From: Flavobacteriaceae bacterium
GTDB lineage: Bacteria > Bacteroidota > Bacteroidia > Flavobacteriales > Flavobacteriaceae
Direction of reading: 5' to 3'
NCBI GenBank assembly: GCA_947459635.1
Contig: CANHEA010000011.1
Span: forward strand, 1-49,465
DNA length: 49,465 nt
A program made the position numbers and the translations under genes. The notes under the pieces were generated by a model that did no database searches, was not told the DNA's origin, and saw only the letters and a list, made by a program, of their open reading frames with translations. The stretch's first letter is position 1; each line of letters starts with the position of its first letter. Below are positions 26,516 through 34,871 of the stretch, in pieces.

Positions 26516-26932
26516 ATGGAACTAAAACCAGATTTTTCGAAACCACAAATACTACAACTTCCTAGAATTACGGATGTGCGTGGTAACTTATCTTTTTTGC
26601 AAAATGAAGATCAGATTCCTTTTAAAATTAAGCGTGTTTTCTGGATTTACGATGTTCCTGGTGGAGAAACACGTGGGGGTCATGCTTTTAAAACCCAACA
26701 GGAATTAATAATTGTGATTAGCGGAAGTATTGATATTGTTGTTGTAGATAGAAACGGTATCGAAACGAAGTTTTGTCTTAACAGATCGTATTCGGGATTG
26801 TATATTCCGCCGATGCATTGGCGACATTTAGAGAATTTTTCTACGAATTCTGTTTCGGTGCATCTCTCCAGCTCTGATTTTTCAGAATCCGACTACATCA
26901 GAAATTTCAACGAATTTACAGAGGCTAAATAA
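26516..26932 (+). CDS. FdtA/QdtA-like sugar 3,4-ketoisomerase (cupin), copy 1
   Basis: A 138-residue cupin of the FdtA/QdtA/WxcM family, which moves the keto group of dTDP-4-keto-6-deoxyglucose from C4 to C3. Diagnostic blocks are ITDVRGNLSFLQN, IKRVFWIYDVPGGETRGGH, ELIIVISGSIDIVVVD, SGLYIPPMHWRHLENFS and DYIRNFNEF. At the His-x-His site it reads HAF (His56, Phe58), so one of the two His is replaced, while the RG of DVRGNLS (Arg22) is kept. A GTG at 26492 is also in frame, but ATG 26516 starts the conserved region. A second copy follows 6 bases after its stop. Confidence 0.87.
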   Translation: MELKPDFSKPQILQLPRITDVRGNLSFLQNEDQIPFKIKRVFWIYDVPGGETRGGHAFKTQQELIIVISGSIDIVVVDRNGIETKFCLNRSYSGLYIPPMHWRHLENFSTNSVSVHLSSSDFSESDYIRNFNEFTEAK

Positions 26933-26938
26933 GAGTTT

Positions 26939-27358
26939 ATGAGAAATTCTACCGTATTTGATTGTTCACTAATTACTTTACCGATAAATCACCAAGCTAA
27001 CGGAAATTTAACTTCCGTTACTAATAACATTCAAGTGCCATTCGATGTCAAAAGAGTGTACTATCTCTATGATGTGCCAGGAGGATTTAGCCGTGGTGGT
27101 CATGGTCATTTAGAATTACAACAACTCATAGTTGCCTTAAGTGGTAGTTTTGATATCACTGTCGATGATGGAAACGTAAAGCGAACATTTCACCTTTCAC
27201 GTCCCAATGTTGGATTGTATATGCCTTCAGGATTATGGAGAGAATTAGACAATTTCTCTAGTGGATCTATTTGCTTTGTTTTGGCATCCATCGAATATGA
27301 TGAAAAAGATTATTTTAGAGATTATGACAAATTTGTTGCATGGAAGTCGTTGAAGTAA
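26939..27358 (+). CDS. FdtA/QdtA-like sugar 3,4-ketoisomerase (cupin), copy 2
   Basis: A 139-residue tandem paralogue of the preceding gene. It has VKRVYYLYDVPGGFSRGGHGH, QLIVALSGSFDITVDDG, VGLYMPSGLWRELDNFS and DYFRDYDKFVAW. The His-x-His site is intact (His55, His57), whereas the Arg-Gly of the first block has become Asn-Gly (HQANGNLTS). The residues lost in the two copies are therefore different ones. It could be a second isomerase with other product stereochemistry (FdtA makes the galacto and QdtA the gluco product), or a subunit. Its end overlaps the start of the next gene by 19 bases. Confidence 0.85.
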   Translation: MRNSTVFDCSLITLPINHQANGNLTSVTNNIQVPFDVKRVYYLYDVPGGFSRGGHGHLELQQLIVALSGSFDITVDDGNVKRTFHLSRPNVGLYMPSGLWRELDNFSSGSICFVLASIEYDEKDYFRDYDKFVAWKSLK

Positions 27359-29265
27359 ATGCTCAATCTTATTTCGACGCTTTTCCTAATCCGTCGCATG
27401 TTTTTAATTCAATGGACTTTAATGCGTTGAATGAGTCAAAATGCGATGCGGTTTATTATTTGCTTTTTAGAGATACCAAAGTGCGAATGGGAATTATTTT
27501 TGGCGTTCGGAACAACATATTGACTTCGCCATTTTCAGCACCATTTGGTGGGTTTGAGGCAACCAGTCTAGACATACGTTTACAGCAAATAGACGCCGCA
27601 TTACAAGCGTTAGAAGCGTGGGCGACAACTAAGAATTTTGACGCCATTCGAATTGTTTTTCCTTCTTTTTTCTATAATTCAAATCTGCTCAATAAACTGT
27701 GTAATTGCTTGTCTAGATTTTCCTATGAAAGAAAAAATGTAGATCTAAATTATCATTTCCAAACTTCCAAGCTAGATGAAAATTATACTAAGAATATATG
27801 GTATAATGCCCAGAAAAATCTAAAAAGAAGCAACGAAAAAGGATTGACTTTCGAAAAATTAGAGGGTAAAGACGGTGAACAAGCCTACAGAATTATAGAG
27901 GCGAACAGAATTGCACGCGGCTTTCCATTAAGAATGACTTGGGAACAAATTGCGGAAACTGGGAAGCTCATCGACATCGACTTCTTTATTGTAAAGAAAG
28001 ATCAAATTGATATCGGTGCCGCAGTTGTATTTCATGTGGCAAAGGAAATTGTTCAAGTGGTTTATTGGGGTGATTTACCCGAATACTCAGAATGTAAAAC
28101 CATGAATTTTATTTCCTTCCATGTTTTTCAGTATTATAAAAATAGCGGCATAGAAATCGTTGATATTGGTCCCTCATCGGAGCATTCCATTCCAAATTAC
28201 GGTTTGTGCGAATTCAAAGAAAGTATTGGGTGTGACATCCTTATCAAGACCGAGTTTTATAAAAAATTGGCACCTCAAACGAACCAACCAATCAAGACTG
28301 AAGCCATTGGAAACGGTACGTCGTTGCTAAATGTAGACGCTGCGGCTTACCAGTATTATTTTTCCCATGATCCAAATCCGTTTGTATCAGAGAAGTTTAT
28401 TAGCTTAAATGCGCATAAAGTAGATCGAATTGTGCGGTTGATTCCAATTGCAGATAAAGTACATATTGGTCTGGTTGCTGGTATAAAAGACGGCGTTTTA
28501 AAGGCTCCATTTTCCGCTCCATTCGCAGGATTCCATTGCAAAGGCGAAAATATTTATACCTCGGTAATTGAATCATTTTTGCAAGATTTGATTGTATATG
28601 CACAATCCGAAAATATCAAGGAAATGGATATTACATTGGCTCCAGATATTTATTGTCCACGTTCTAATGCGAAAATTGTAAATGCCATGACGCGTCTTGG
28701 GTTTCACATGCAATTTCCAGAGATTTTTAATTGCGTAGAGCTGTTGTCATTTGATAAAGTGTATACACATAATGCGAGCCGGACCTACTACAATCAAGCA
28801 GTCAAGAAGCATTTAACTTTCTGTGACGCAACTACGTTACTAGAGAAAGAAGCGGTATTTAACATAATCGTCGAGAATAGAGCTAGAATGGGCAGACCAA
28901 TTTATATGTCGTTTGATGATATTATGAAGACAAGTAGCATCTTTCCTACCGATTTCTTTCAAGTGTTGAATGCGGACAGAGCGGTGGTAGCGGGTGCCAT
29001 AATGTATCGTGCCCATGAAAAAATTGTTTATGCGCTTTTTTGGGGAGATGCAGTCGAAGGAAGAGGAGATCGCGCGATGGATTTTCTAATTTTTAATTTA
29101 TGGGATTATTATAAATCTGCTGGCTTTACGTATATTGATTTAGGAATCTCCACCGAGGCCGGACACCCAAATGAGGGTTTACTTCGATTTAAGGAAACAC
29201 ATGAATGTACTTCGTCTTTGCGCTATACATTTCAATGGAAGTCACCAGAAAGCATCCAAAATTAA
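27340..29265 (+). CDS. Tandem GNAT/FemAB-like acyltransferase (two fused copies)
   Basis: A 641-residue protein made of two homologous halves of ~320 residues, each resembling a GNAT/FemAB-type N-acyltransferase. Repeated landmarks: PFSAPFGGF at 64-72 and PFSAPFAGF at 390-398; YWGD at 242-245 and FWGD ending at 570; a following YYKxxGxxxxDxG block (YYKNSGIEIVDIGPS and YYKSAGFTYIDLGIS); and a C-terminal FKE in both (LCEFKESIGC, LLRFKETHEC). The constant offset of ~326 residues shows an internal duplication and fusion. By context it may acylate the 3-amino group made by the locus. Its ATG lies 19 bases inside the preceding gene, suggesting coupled translation. Substrate and donor are unknown. 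Confidence 0.75.
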   Translation: MEVVEVNAQSYFDAFPNPSHVFNSMDFNALNESKCDAVYYLLFRDTKVRMGIIFGVRNNILTSPFSAPFGGFEATSLDIRLQQIDAALQALEAWATTKNFDAIRIVFPSFFYNSNLLNKLCNCLSRFSYERKNVDLNYHFQTSKLDENYTKNIWYNAQKNLKRSNEKGLTFEKLEGKDGEQAYRIIEANRIARGFPLRMTWEQIAETGKLIDIDFFIVKKDQIDIGAAVVFHVAKEIVQVVYWGDLPEYSECKTMNFISFHVFQYYKNSGIEIVDIGPSSEHSIPNYGLCEFKESIGCDILIKTEFYKKLAPQTNQPIKTEAIGNGTSLLNVDAAAYQYYFSHDPNPFVSEKFISLNAHKVDRIVRLIPIADKVHIGLVAGIKDGVLKAPFSAPFAGFHCKGENIYTSVIESFLQDLIVYAQSENIKEMDITLAPDIYCPRSNAKIVNAMTRLGFHMQFPEIFNCVELLSFDKVYTHNASRTYYNQAVKKHLTFCDATTLLEKEAVFNIIVENRARMGRPIYMSFDDIMKTSSIFPTDFFQVLNADRAVVAGAIMYRAHEKIVYALFWGDAVEGRGDRAMDFLIFNLWDYYKSAGFTYIDLGISTEAGHPNEGLLRFKETHECTSSLRYTFQWKSPESIQN

Positions 29266-29271
29266 ATTATT

Positions 29272-30186
29272 ATGTTTGTTCTCAATCCTGATCCTTATAG
29301 TTTACCGACCTATCGAATTGGTCCTTTTAAGACCGATGATGTTGGTAACAATGCAAAGCTGTCGAGTGATGATTTTGCCTTTCATTATTTCAACAATCGA
29401 TTTGGGGCAGGCAAATGGCAATACACCTTCAACGGACGAGAAGCCATTCAAATAGCGTTAGAAAAATACAATCTGCAATCCACAGATTTGGTAACGATTC
29501 TAACGACCTCACAGAATTTTTACATCAGCTCTTGTGTAACCAAAGAAATCGAGTCCTTTTGCCAATGGAATCGTGAAATTGTTCCAGAAACAAAACTAAT
29601 TTTTGTCAACCACGAATTTGGTTATCCTTATCCAGAAATGGAAAAATTAGTCGCAACAGGATTACCAATAATCGAAGATTGTTGCACCACTTTCTTCAGC
29701 CAAGATCAATTTGGTAAATTAGGTCAATACAGTGATTTTTCTGTATTTAGTTTTCCGAAATTCCTGCCGCTTCAAATCGGAGGTTTATTGGTAAATAATG
29801 CGGATGTTGCCGTAAAGGAAAGTCAACGACTGAATGAAAAAGAACTTGTCTACATTCAAAATGTGCTTTCGTATTATTTGAGGAAAGATGAAGCCATCTT
29901 GAAGACTAGAAAGGAAAATTGGGATTACGCGATTGCTAAGTTCTCCAAATTTGGACTGACACCAAGATTTCAACATAACGCAATGACGGTTCCCTCAGCA
30001 CTGGTTTTACAAAATAATGGCACTATAAAAGATCTGAATCAATTCAAAACTTTCTTATATAATCACGGCATCCAAAACAGTGTTTTTTATGGAGAGGATG
30101 CTTTTTTTATTCCAGTACACCAGAATTTGACCTTTGCCGACCTCGATTATTTTTATGAAGTTATTCAATTTTATATCCAAAACTAA
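29272..30186 (+). CDS. Divergent DegT/AHBA-like PLP-fold protein
   Basis: A 304-residue protein with a remote likeness to DegT/DnrJ/EryC1 sugar aminotransferases but shorter (usual length ~370). An Asp at 136 in LPIIEDCCTTFF corresponds to the PLP-ring Asp of IEDAAQA. Lys163 in SVFSFPKFLPLQIGGLLV lies where the Schiff-base Lys of the FSFxxxKxLxxGEGG motif would be, so catalysis is possible. The usual N-terminal GRxAI glycines appear as FNGREAIQIALEKY. The C-terminal domain is reduced. A canonical aminotransferase lies at 31492, so this may be a second, altered enzyme in the same amino-sugar group. Function cannot be assigned. Confidence 0.6.
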   Translation: MFVLNPDPYSLPTYRIGPFKTDDVGNNAKLSSDDFAFHYFNNRFGAGKWQYTFNGREAIQIALEKYNLQSTDLVTILTTSQNFYISSCVTKEIESFCQWNREIVPETKLIFVNHEFGYPYPEMEKLVATGLPIIEDCCTTFFSQDQFGKLGQYSDFSVFSFPKFLPLQIGGLLVNNADVAVKESQRLNEKELVYIQNVLSYYLRKDEAILKTRKENWDYAIAKFSKFGLTPRFQHNAMTVPSALVLQNNGTIKDLNQFKTFLYNHGIQNSVFYGEDAFFIPVHQNLTFADLDYFYEVIQFYIQN

Positions 30187-30198
30187 AAAGCCAATTGT

Positions 30199-30927
30199 AT
30201 GCACGATCACAATGATTATCAACTAAACTATCAAAAACTTTCTTTTGAAGACAAGTTGAGAAAATACCGCATGGAATACGTTGCGGACTACTTGCATACC
30301 ATCAAAGCAAATAAAATCTTAGAAATTGGATGTGGGAATGATCCAATTCATTTCTATTTCAATGATTTTGAAGTTTTAGATCTTATTGAGCCAGGAAAGT
30401 ATTTCTATGAATTTACAAAAGGTAAGATAGAAAATGATCTTAGAATCACCATTCAAAATTGCTTTTTAGAAGAAGCGAATTTAAGGGATGGGTATGATGT
30501 GATTATTATTGGTGGATTTCTTCATGAAATTGATAATCCAGAAGAAGTATTAGCGGCTGTGAAAAATGTTGCTAATTCAGAAACAATTGTGATCACATAC
30601 GTTCCTAATGCGAATTCTTTTCATAGAATTTTGGCGTTAGAATCGGGATTAATTAAATCCAATTACGAGTTTTCCGAAAATGACAGGGCGTTCGGGAGAC
30701 GTAATGTTTTTAATCTTGAATCCATCCAATTCTTGTTTAAACAAAGTGGTTTTGCTACCATAAAAAGCGACACGTATTTCATCAAACCCTTTACCCACGG
30801 CCAAATGAATGAACTCATGGAATCTTCATTTCTTACAGAAGAACTACTGACAGGTTTTTTCAAAATGAGCCAATACATCCCGAATATGGGTTGTGAGATT
30901 TTTTTGTCAGCGCAAATTTCAAAATAA
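30199..30927 (+). CDS. Class I SAM-dependent methyltransferase
   Basis: A 242-residue Rossmann-fold methyltransferase. Motif I is KILEIGCGNDPIHFYF (residues 40-55), the acidic end of strand 2 is LDLIEPG, and motif II/III region reads YDVIIIGGFLHEIDNPEEVLAAV. The C-terminal part (FKQSGFATIKSDTYFIKPF) is typical of small sugar or amine methyltransferases. It lies between the two PLP-type genes, so a methylated amino sugar, such as an N-methyl or O-methyl derivative, is plausible, but the substrate is not shown by sequence. The gap to the preceding gene is 12 bases. Confidence 0.82.
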   Translation: MHDHNDYQLNYQKLSFEDKLRKYRMEYVADYLHTIKANKILEIGCGNDPIHFYFNDFEVLDLIEPGKYFYEFTKGKIENDLRITIQNCFLEEANLRDGYDVIIIGGFLHEIDNPEEVLAAVKNVANSETIVITYVPNANSFHRILALESGLIKSNYEFSENDRAFGRRNVFNLESIQFLFKQSGFATIKSDTYFIKPFTHGQMNELMESSFLTEELLTGFFKMSQYIPNMGCEIFLSAQISK

Positions 30928-30992
30928 ATAATTGTCATCCATTGGTTGACAGAAGCACAAGGCGAAATATATAGAACACACAAACGAAGCGT

Positions 30993-31499
30993 ATGCATAT
31001 TTCAAACATCCAGTTAGGTAAAAATGTCCAAATTGAAATTGACTCGAACGTCAATAACATCAAAATAGGCGACAATACTAGGATTGCAAATCGAGTTAAG
31101 ATTTTTGGCTCTGAAACGGACATTCTAGAAATCGGACAAAATAGTTATGTTGGTTTGAATTCCTTTATTGAAGGGTTTAATTCAAAAGTTGTCATTGGAG
31201 ATCATGTGAGTATTGCTCCCAATGTCAGTATTATCTCGGGTTCAGGACCCAATGCCTCGCCAGCCATGCAGAAGGTTTTCGGTAATGCTCGAGGTGCCAT
31301 AACCATTGGTGATCACACCTGGATTGGCGGAAATGCTATCATCATGCCTGCTGTGACGCTTGGGAAATATTGCGTGGTTGCCGCTGGTAGCTTTGTAAAC
31401 AAATCATTTCCGGATTACTCCATAGTGGGAGGAACGCCAGCCAAACTTATTAGAACATTAACTCCAAGTGAAATAGAAATACTACACTCCAATGATTAA
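30993..31499 (+). CDS. Hexapeptide-repeat acyltransferase (FdtC/WbbJ-like)
   Basis: A 168-residue left-handed parallel beta-helix acyltransferase, built of hexapeptide repeats: [62 protein letters not shown] and [14 protein letters not shown], ending in the common [10 protein letters not shown]. The family transfers acetyl from acetyl-CoA; FdtC and QdtC members N-acetylate dTDP-3-amino sugars. Its place directly before the FdtB-like aminotransferase, with an 8-base overlap, supports that role. Since the double GNAT protein could do the same job, it may instead be an O-acetyltransferase. Confidence 0.82.
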   Translation: MHISNIQLGKNVQIEIDSNVNNIKIGDNTRIANRVKIFGSETDILEIGQNSYVGLNSFIEGFNSKVVIGDHVSIAPNVSIISGSGPNASPAMQKVFGNARGAITIGDHTWIGGNAIIMPAVTLGKYCVVAAGSFVNKSFPDYSIVGGTPAKLIRTLTPSEIEILHSND

Positions 31500-32610
31500 A
31501 TTTTTAGATCTTCAAAAAATAAATGCACAATATGCGACCGAACTGAAGCAAGCCGCTGCTGAAGTGATTGATTCTGGTTGGTTCTTAATGGGCGAAAAAC
31601 TTTCAAATTTTGAAAAAGAATTGGCGCAATATGTTGGTGCGACTCATGCCATAGGTGTTGCAAACGGATTGGACGCGTTGCGCTTAATATTGAATGCCTA
31701 TATAGAATTAGGTGTGATGTCGGAGGGCGATGAAGTCATCGTTCCAGCCAACACCTATATCGCGTCGCTTTTAGCAATATCAGACAACAATTTGACACCA
31801 GTTTTGGTCGAACCAAACAGCCATAGTTTTAATCTTGATATCGATTTGATTCAAAAACATATCACACCAAAGACCAAAGCGATCATGGTCGTCCATTTAT
31901 ACGGTCAAGTTTGTTGGAGTGATGATTTGGTGGCTTTGGCAAAGAAGCATAATCTAAAAATCATCGAAGACAATGCGCAAGCCATCGGAGCAGAATGGAA
32001 TGGAATCAAAACTGGGAATTTAGGTGATGCCGCTGGTTTTAGTTTTTATCCAGGCAAGAATTTAGGAGCTTTGGGAGATGCTGGAGCAGTTACTACTAGC
32101 GATCCTATTTTGGCTGAACAAGTTCGAGCACTGGGAAATTACGGTAGCAAGAAGAAATATGTCAACGAATATCAAGGTTTAAACAGTCGACTAGATGAAA
32201 TTCAAGCAGCCTTCTTGAGCGTCAAATTAAAACATATTGATCGTGAAAATCGATATCGCAGACAGTTGGCATCTTTATATTTAAACGGTATTTCTAATCC
32301 AAAGATTCAGTTGCCGGTGCCGAATAATGGCAATTTTAAGCATGAAAACAATACCGAGCACGTTTGGCATTTGTTTGTAATTCGAACTGCAAAACGCGAT
32401 GAATTACAAAACTACTTGACGGAGAATGGGATACAAACACTCATTCATTACCCAATTCCACCCAATAAGCAATTGGCTTATGCAGCGATGAATCATCTCG
32501 ATTTCCCGATTACCAATGCTATTCATAATGAAGTTTTGAGTTTGCCAATTAGTCCAGTGACGACAATCGAAGAAGTGCAAAAAGTCATTGAAGCCTTAAA
32601 CAATTTTTAA
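31492..32610 (+). CDS. dTDP-3-amino-3,6-dideoxyhexose transaminase (FdtB/QdtB-like)
   Basis: A 372-residue PLP-dependent aminotransferase of the DegT/DnrJ/EryC1/StrS family. It would aminate C3 of the dTDP-3-keto-6-deoxyhexose made by the cupins, using glutamate. Visible marks are [13 protein letters not shown] at the start, [43 protein letters not shown] with the ring Asp, and [16 protein letters not shown] with the Schiff-base Lys. Then [17 protein letters not shown] and [10 protein letters not shown] follow. Length is normal. Start overlaps the acyltransferase stop by 8 bases. Whether the product is Fuc3N or Qui3N depends on the isomerase. Confidence 0.9.
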   Translation: MIKFLDLQKINAQYATELKQAAAEVIDSGWFLMGEKLSNFEKELAQYVGATHAIGVANGLDALRLILNAYIELGVMSEGDEVIVPANTYIASLLAISDNNLTPVLVEPNSHSFNLDIDLIQKHITPKTKAIMVVHLYGQVCWSDDLVALAKKHNLKIIEDNAQAIGAEWNGIKTGNLGDAAGFSFYPGKNLGALGDAGAVTTSDPILAEQVRALGNYGSKKKYVNEYQGLNSRLDEIQAAFLSVKLKHIDRENRYRRQLASLYLNGISNPKIQLPVPNNGNFKHENNTEHVWHLFVIRTAKRDELQNYLTENGIQTLIHYPIPPNKQLAYAAMNHLDFPITNAIHNEVLSLPISPVTTIEEVQKVIEALNNF

Positions 32611-32616
32611 TAGCAA

Positions 32617-34107
32617 TTGACCACAAAAGCAACCAATTATAAATCAATCTTTAAGGCTACTTCGATCTTCGGAGGTGTTCAGGTTTTTAATATCTTGATT
32701 ACACTGATCCGCGGGAAGGCAGTTGCTATCCTCATCGGCACGGCAGGAATGGGATTGAATGGTTTATTTTTGTCTGGGTTAAATCTAATAAAATCTATTT
32801 CATCGTTAGGAATTACAGAAAGTGCTGTTCGCGATATTTCGAAGGCGCATGCTAGTGACGATGCCGCTCAAATTGGGAGAACGTTTACGGTATTTAGGCG
32901 TTGGATATGGATTACTGCGGCGTTTGGAATTGCCATTACGATTTGTTTTTCGCCATTGTTGAGTCAATTTTCTTTTAATTCCTACGAACATACTATCGAT
33001 TATATTTGGCTCTCCATCACTTTTGTTTTTGGAGCGCTAACGGGCGGAATCTACACTTTATTGAGAGGAACCAGACAACTCAAATATCTGGCACAAGCCA
33101 ATATTTTTGGCGGTGTTGTTGGCCTAGTTGTGGCTTTGCCTATTTTTTATTTTTATGGAATCAAAGGCGTAGTTCCAGCAATTATCATTACCGCTTTTGC
33201 GAATTATTTGGTTTCGTTGTATTTCAGAAAGAGAATACATTTTGCTCCAATAGCTATCGATTGGAGAGAAACGCTAGAATTAGGGAAACCCATGGTGAGG
33301 TTGGGCATCAGTCTAACGTTGATTAATTTACTGGCGGCTTTCGTTGCCTTTGTGTTAAGTGCATTTATTTCGAAGACGGGAAGTTTATCTGATGTTGGAC
33401 TTTACAATGCCGGTCTCGCCATCGTTGATGGTTACGTCGGGATGGTTTTTACAGCGATGGCAACCGACTATTTTCCGCGTCTGTCTGGAGTTATTAGCGA
33501 TGAGAGCAAATGGAAACAATTGGTCAATGAGCAAGCAGAGTTAGTTTTAATCATATTAAGTATGGTTCTGGTACTCTTAATCTCAACCACACCAATCTTA
33601 ATTCGAATTTTATTGAGTAAAGAGTTCTTGTCAGCACAAGACTTTATTTTATGGGCGGTATTAGCCATTCCGCTAAAAGGAGTGACTTGGGTTTTAGGGT
33701 TTATTATTCTGGCAAAAGGTGACAATAAACTCTTTTTGATTGTTGAAACCTTCTCTAACTTATTAGTATTATCGATAAACCTTTTATTTTATTATTATTT
33801 TGGTTTGACGGGATTAGGTATCTCATTAATGATTAGCTATGCCATAGTAACAACGATTATATTAGCCATTATAAAATCTAAATATGATTTTCAGTTTTTC
33901 AAAGCGGTTTATGTAATATTTTTTATTTCAATGATTTCGTTGTCGCTATGTATAGCAAGCATCTACGGGTTGGGTTATCCAAACGCCTATTTTGTGGAGG
34001 CTTTAATCGTAATTGCTACTTGCACCTATAGTTTATACGAACTAAACAAAAGGATGAATTTGAAAGAGATTGTTGCAAAATTTAAGTCTAAAATTAGCAA
34101 GAAATGA
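32617..34107 (+). CDS. wzx: O-antigen/polysaccharide flippase (Wzx, PST family)
   Basis: A 496-residue polytopic membrane protein that flips lipid-linked repeat units to the periplasmic face. It has about 14 hydrophobic segments and the N-terminal pattern IFKATSIFGGVQVFNILITL, with GKAVAILIGTAGMGLNGLF, as in Bacteroidota O-antigen translocases. Homology begins a few residues after the start and no in-frame ATG precedes residue 44, so TTG 32617 is the best start. The following gene overlaps by 4 bases (ATGA). Confidence 0.9.
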   Translation: MTTKATNYKSIFKATSIFGGVQVFNILITLIRGKAVAILIGTAGMGLNGLFLSGLNLIKSISSLGITESAVRDISKAHASDDAAQIGRTFTVFRRWIWITAAFGIAITICFSPLLSQFSFNSYEHTIDYIWLSITFVFGALTGGIYTLLRGTRQLKYLAQANIFGGVVGLVVALPIFYFYGIKGVVPAIIITAFANYLVSLYFRKRIHFAPIAIDWRETLELGKPMVRLGISLTLINLLAAFVAFVLSAFISKTGSLSDVGLYNAGLAIVDGYVGMVFTAMATDYFPRLSGVISDESKWKQLVNEQAELVLIILSMVLVLLISTTPILIRILLSKEFLSAQDFILWAVLAIPLKGVTWVLGFIILAKGDNKLFLIVETFSNLLVLSINLLFYYYFGLTGLGISLMISYAIVTTIILAIIKSKYDFQFFKAVYVIFFISMISLSLCIASIYGLGYPNAYFVEALIVIATCTYSLYELNKRMNLKEIVAKFKSKISKK

Positions 34108-34871
34108 GTTTAAAGAGAATTTCAATTATTTTCCTAAATGTCATGAAATTGTCGTTAAAGCTCAATTTGTGGAGTACTATCTATTTTAATTTTAAAGTAT
34201 TGCCTTTTCGTCAAGCCTTAAAACTTCCCTTTCACTTTTTTGGAAAAACTGATTTTGCTAACCTTAGCGGAGAATTTATTATTGAAGCCAAAGAACTTCA
34301 TTTCGGAATGATTGTATTTGGAGGGAAGCACGAGGTTGTTATTTCATCTAATGTTCCAACGCGGATTTTTAATTCTGGAATTATCAAATTCAAATCGGAG
34401 GCAAAGTTTGCTCGAGGTATAAACATAATGGTCTGGAATCATGGTCTGCTTTCCTTTGGAGATCATTTTTCCATTGGAAGTTTGAGCAGAATCATTTGCT
34501 TTCGAAGAATGAATTTTGGAAATCATGTTTTGATTTCTTGGGAATGCCAGTTCTTCGATACCGATTTTCATTTTATTAAAGAGCAAAATCTTGGCATTAA
34601 AGACAATTGTGGAGAAGTTCATATTGAAGACGAATCATGGATCGGCGCACGTTCAACGATTTTAAAGAATGCAACTCTTCCAAAAAAGTCAATTGTTGGA
34701 GCTAACTCTGTCTGCTCTGGAAATTATGCCGAAAAATATGGTGAAGGCATTCTGATTGCCGGAATTCCCGCAAAGTTACTAAAAACGGGAGTGTCATATA
34801 TAACAGACAAGAAACAGGAATTAGATTTGTTTGCGTATTTTGAAAACCATCAAAACCAAATTTTCAATTGA
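34104..34871 (+). CDS. Hexapeptide-repeat acyltransferase
   Basis: A 255-residue protein. The first ~60 residues are basic and hydrophobic. A left-handed beta-helix follows, with repeats such as IIKFKSEAKFARGINI, SFGDHFSIGSLSRI, FGNHVLISWECQFFDTDFH and VHIEDESWIGARSTILKNATL, then KSIVGANSVCSGNY. The family acetylates sugars; the catalytic His is probably in DTDFHFI. Unlike the acyltransferase at 30993 it lies among the glycosyltransferase genes, so it may decorate a lipid-linked sugar. It starts within ATGA of the flippase gene and its stop overlaps the TTG start of the next gene. Confidence 0.78.
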   Translation: MSLKRISIIFLNVMKLSLKLNLWSTIYFNFKVLPFRQALKLPFHFFGKTDFANLSGEFIIEAKELHFGMIVFGGKHEVVISSNVPTRIFNSGIIKFKSEAKFARGINIMVWNHGLLSFGDHFSIGSLSRIICFRRMNFGNHVLISWECQFFDTDFHFIKEQNLGIKDNCGEVHIEDESWIGARSTILKNATLPKKSIVGANSVCSGNYAEKYGEGILIAGIPAKLLKTGVSYITDKKQELDLFAYFENHQNQIFN

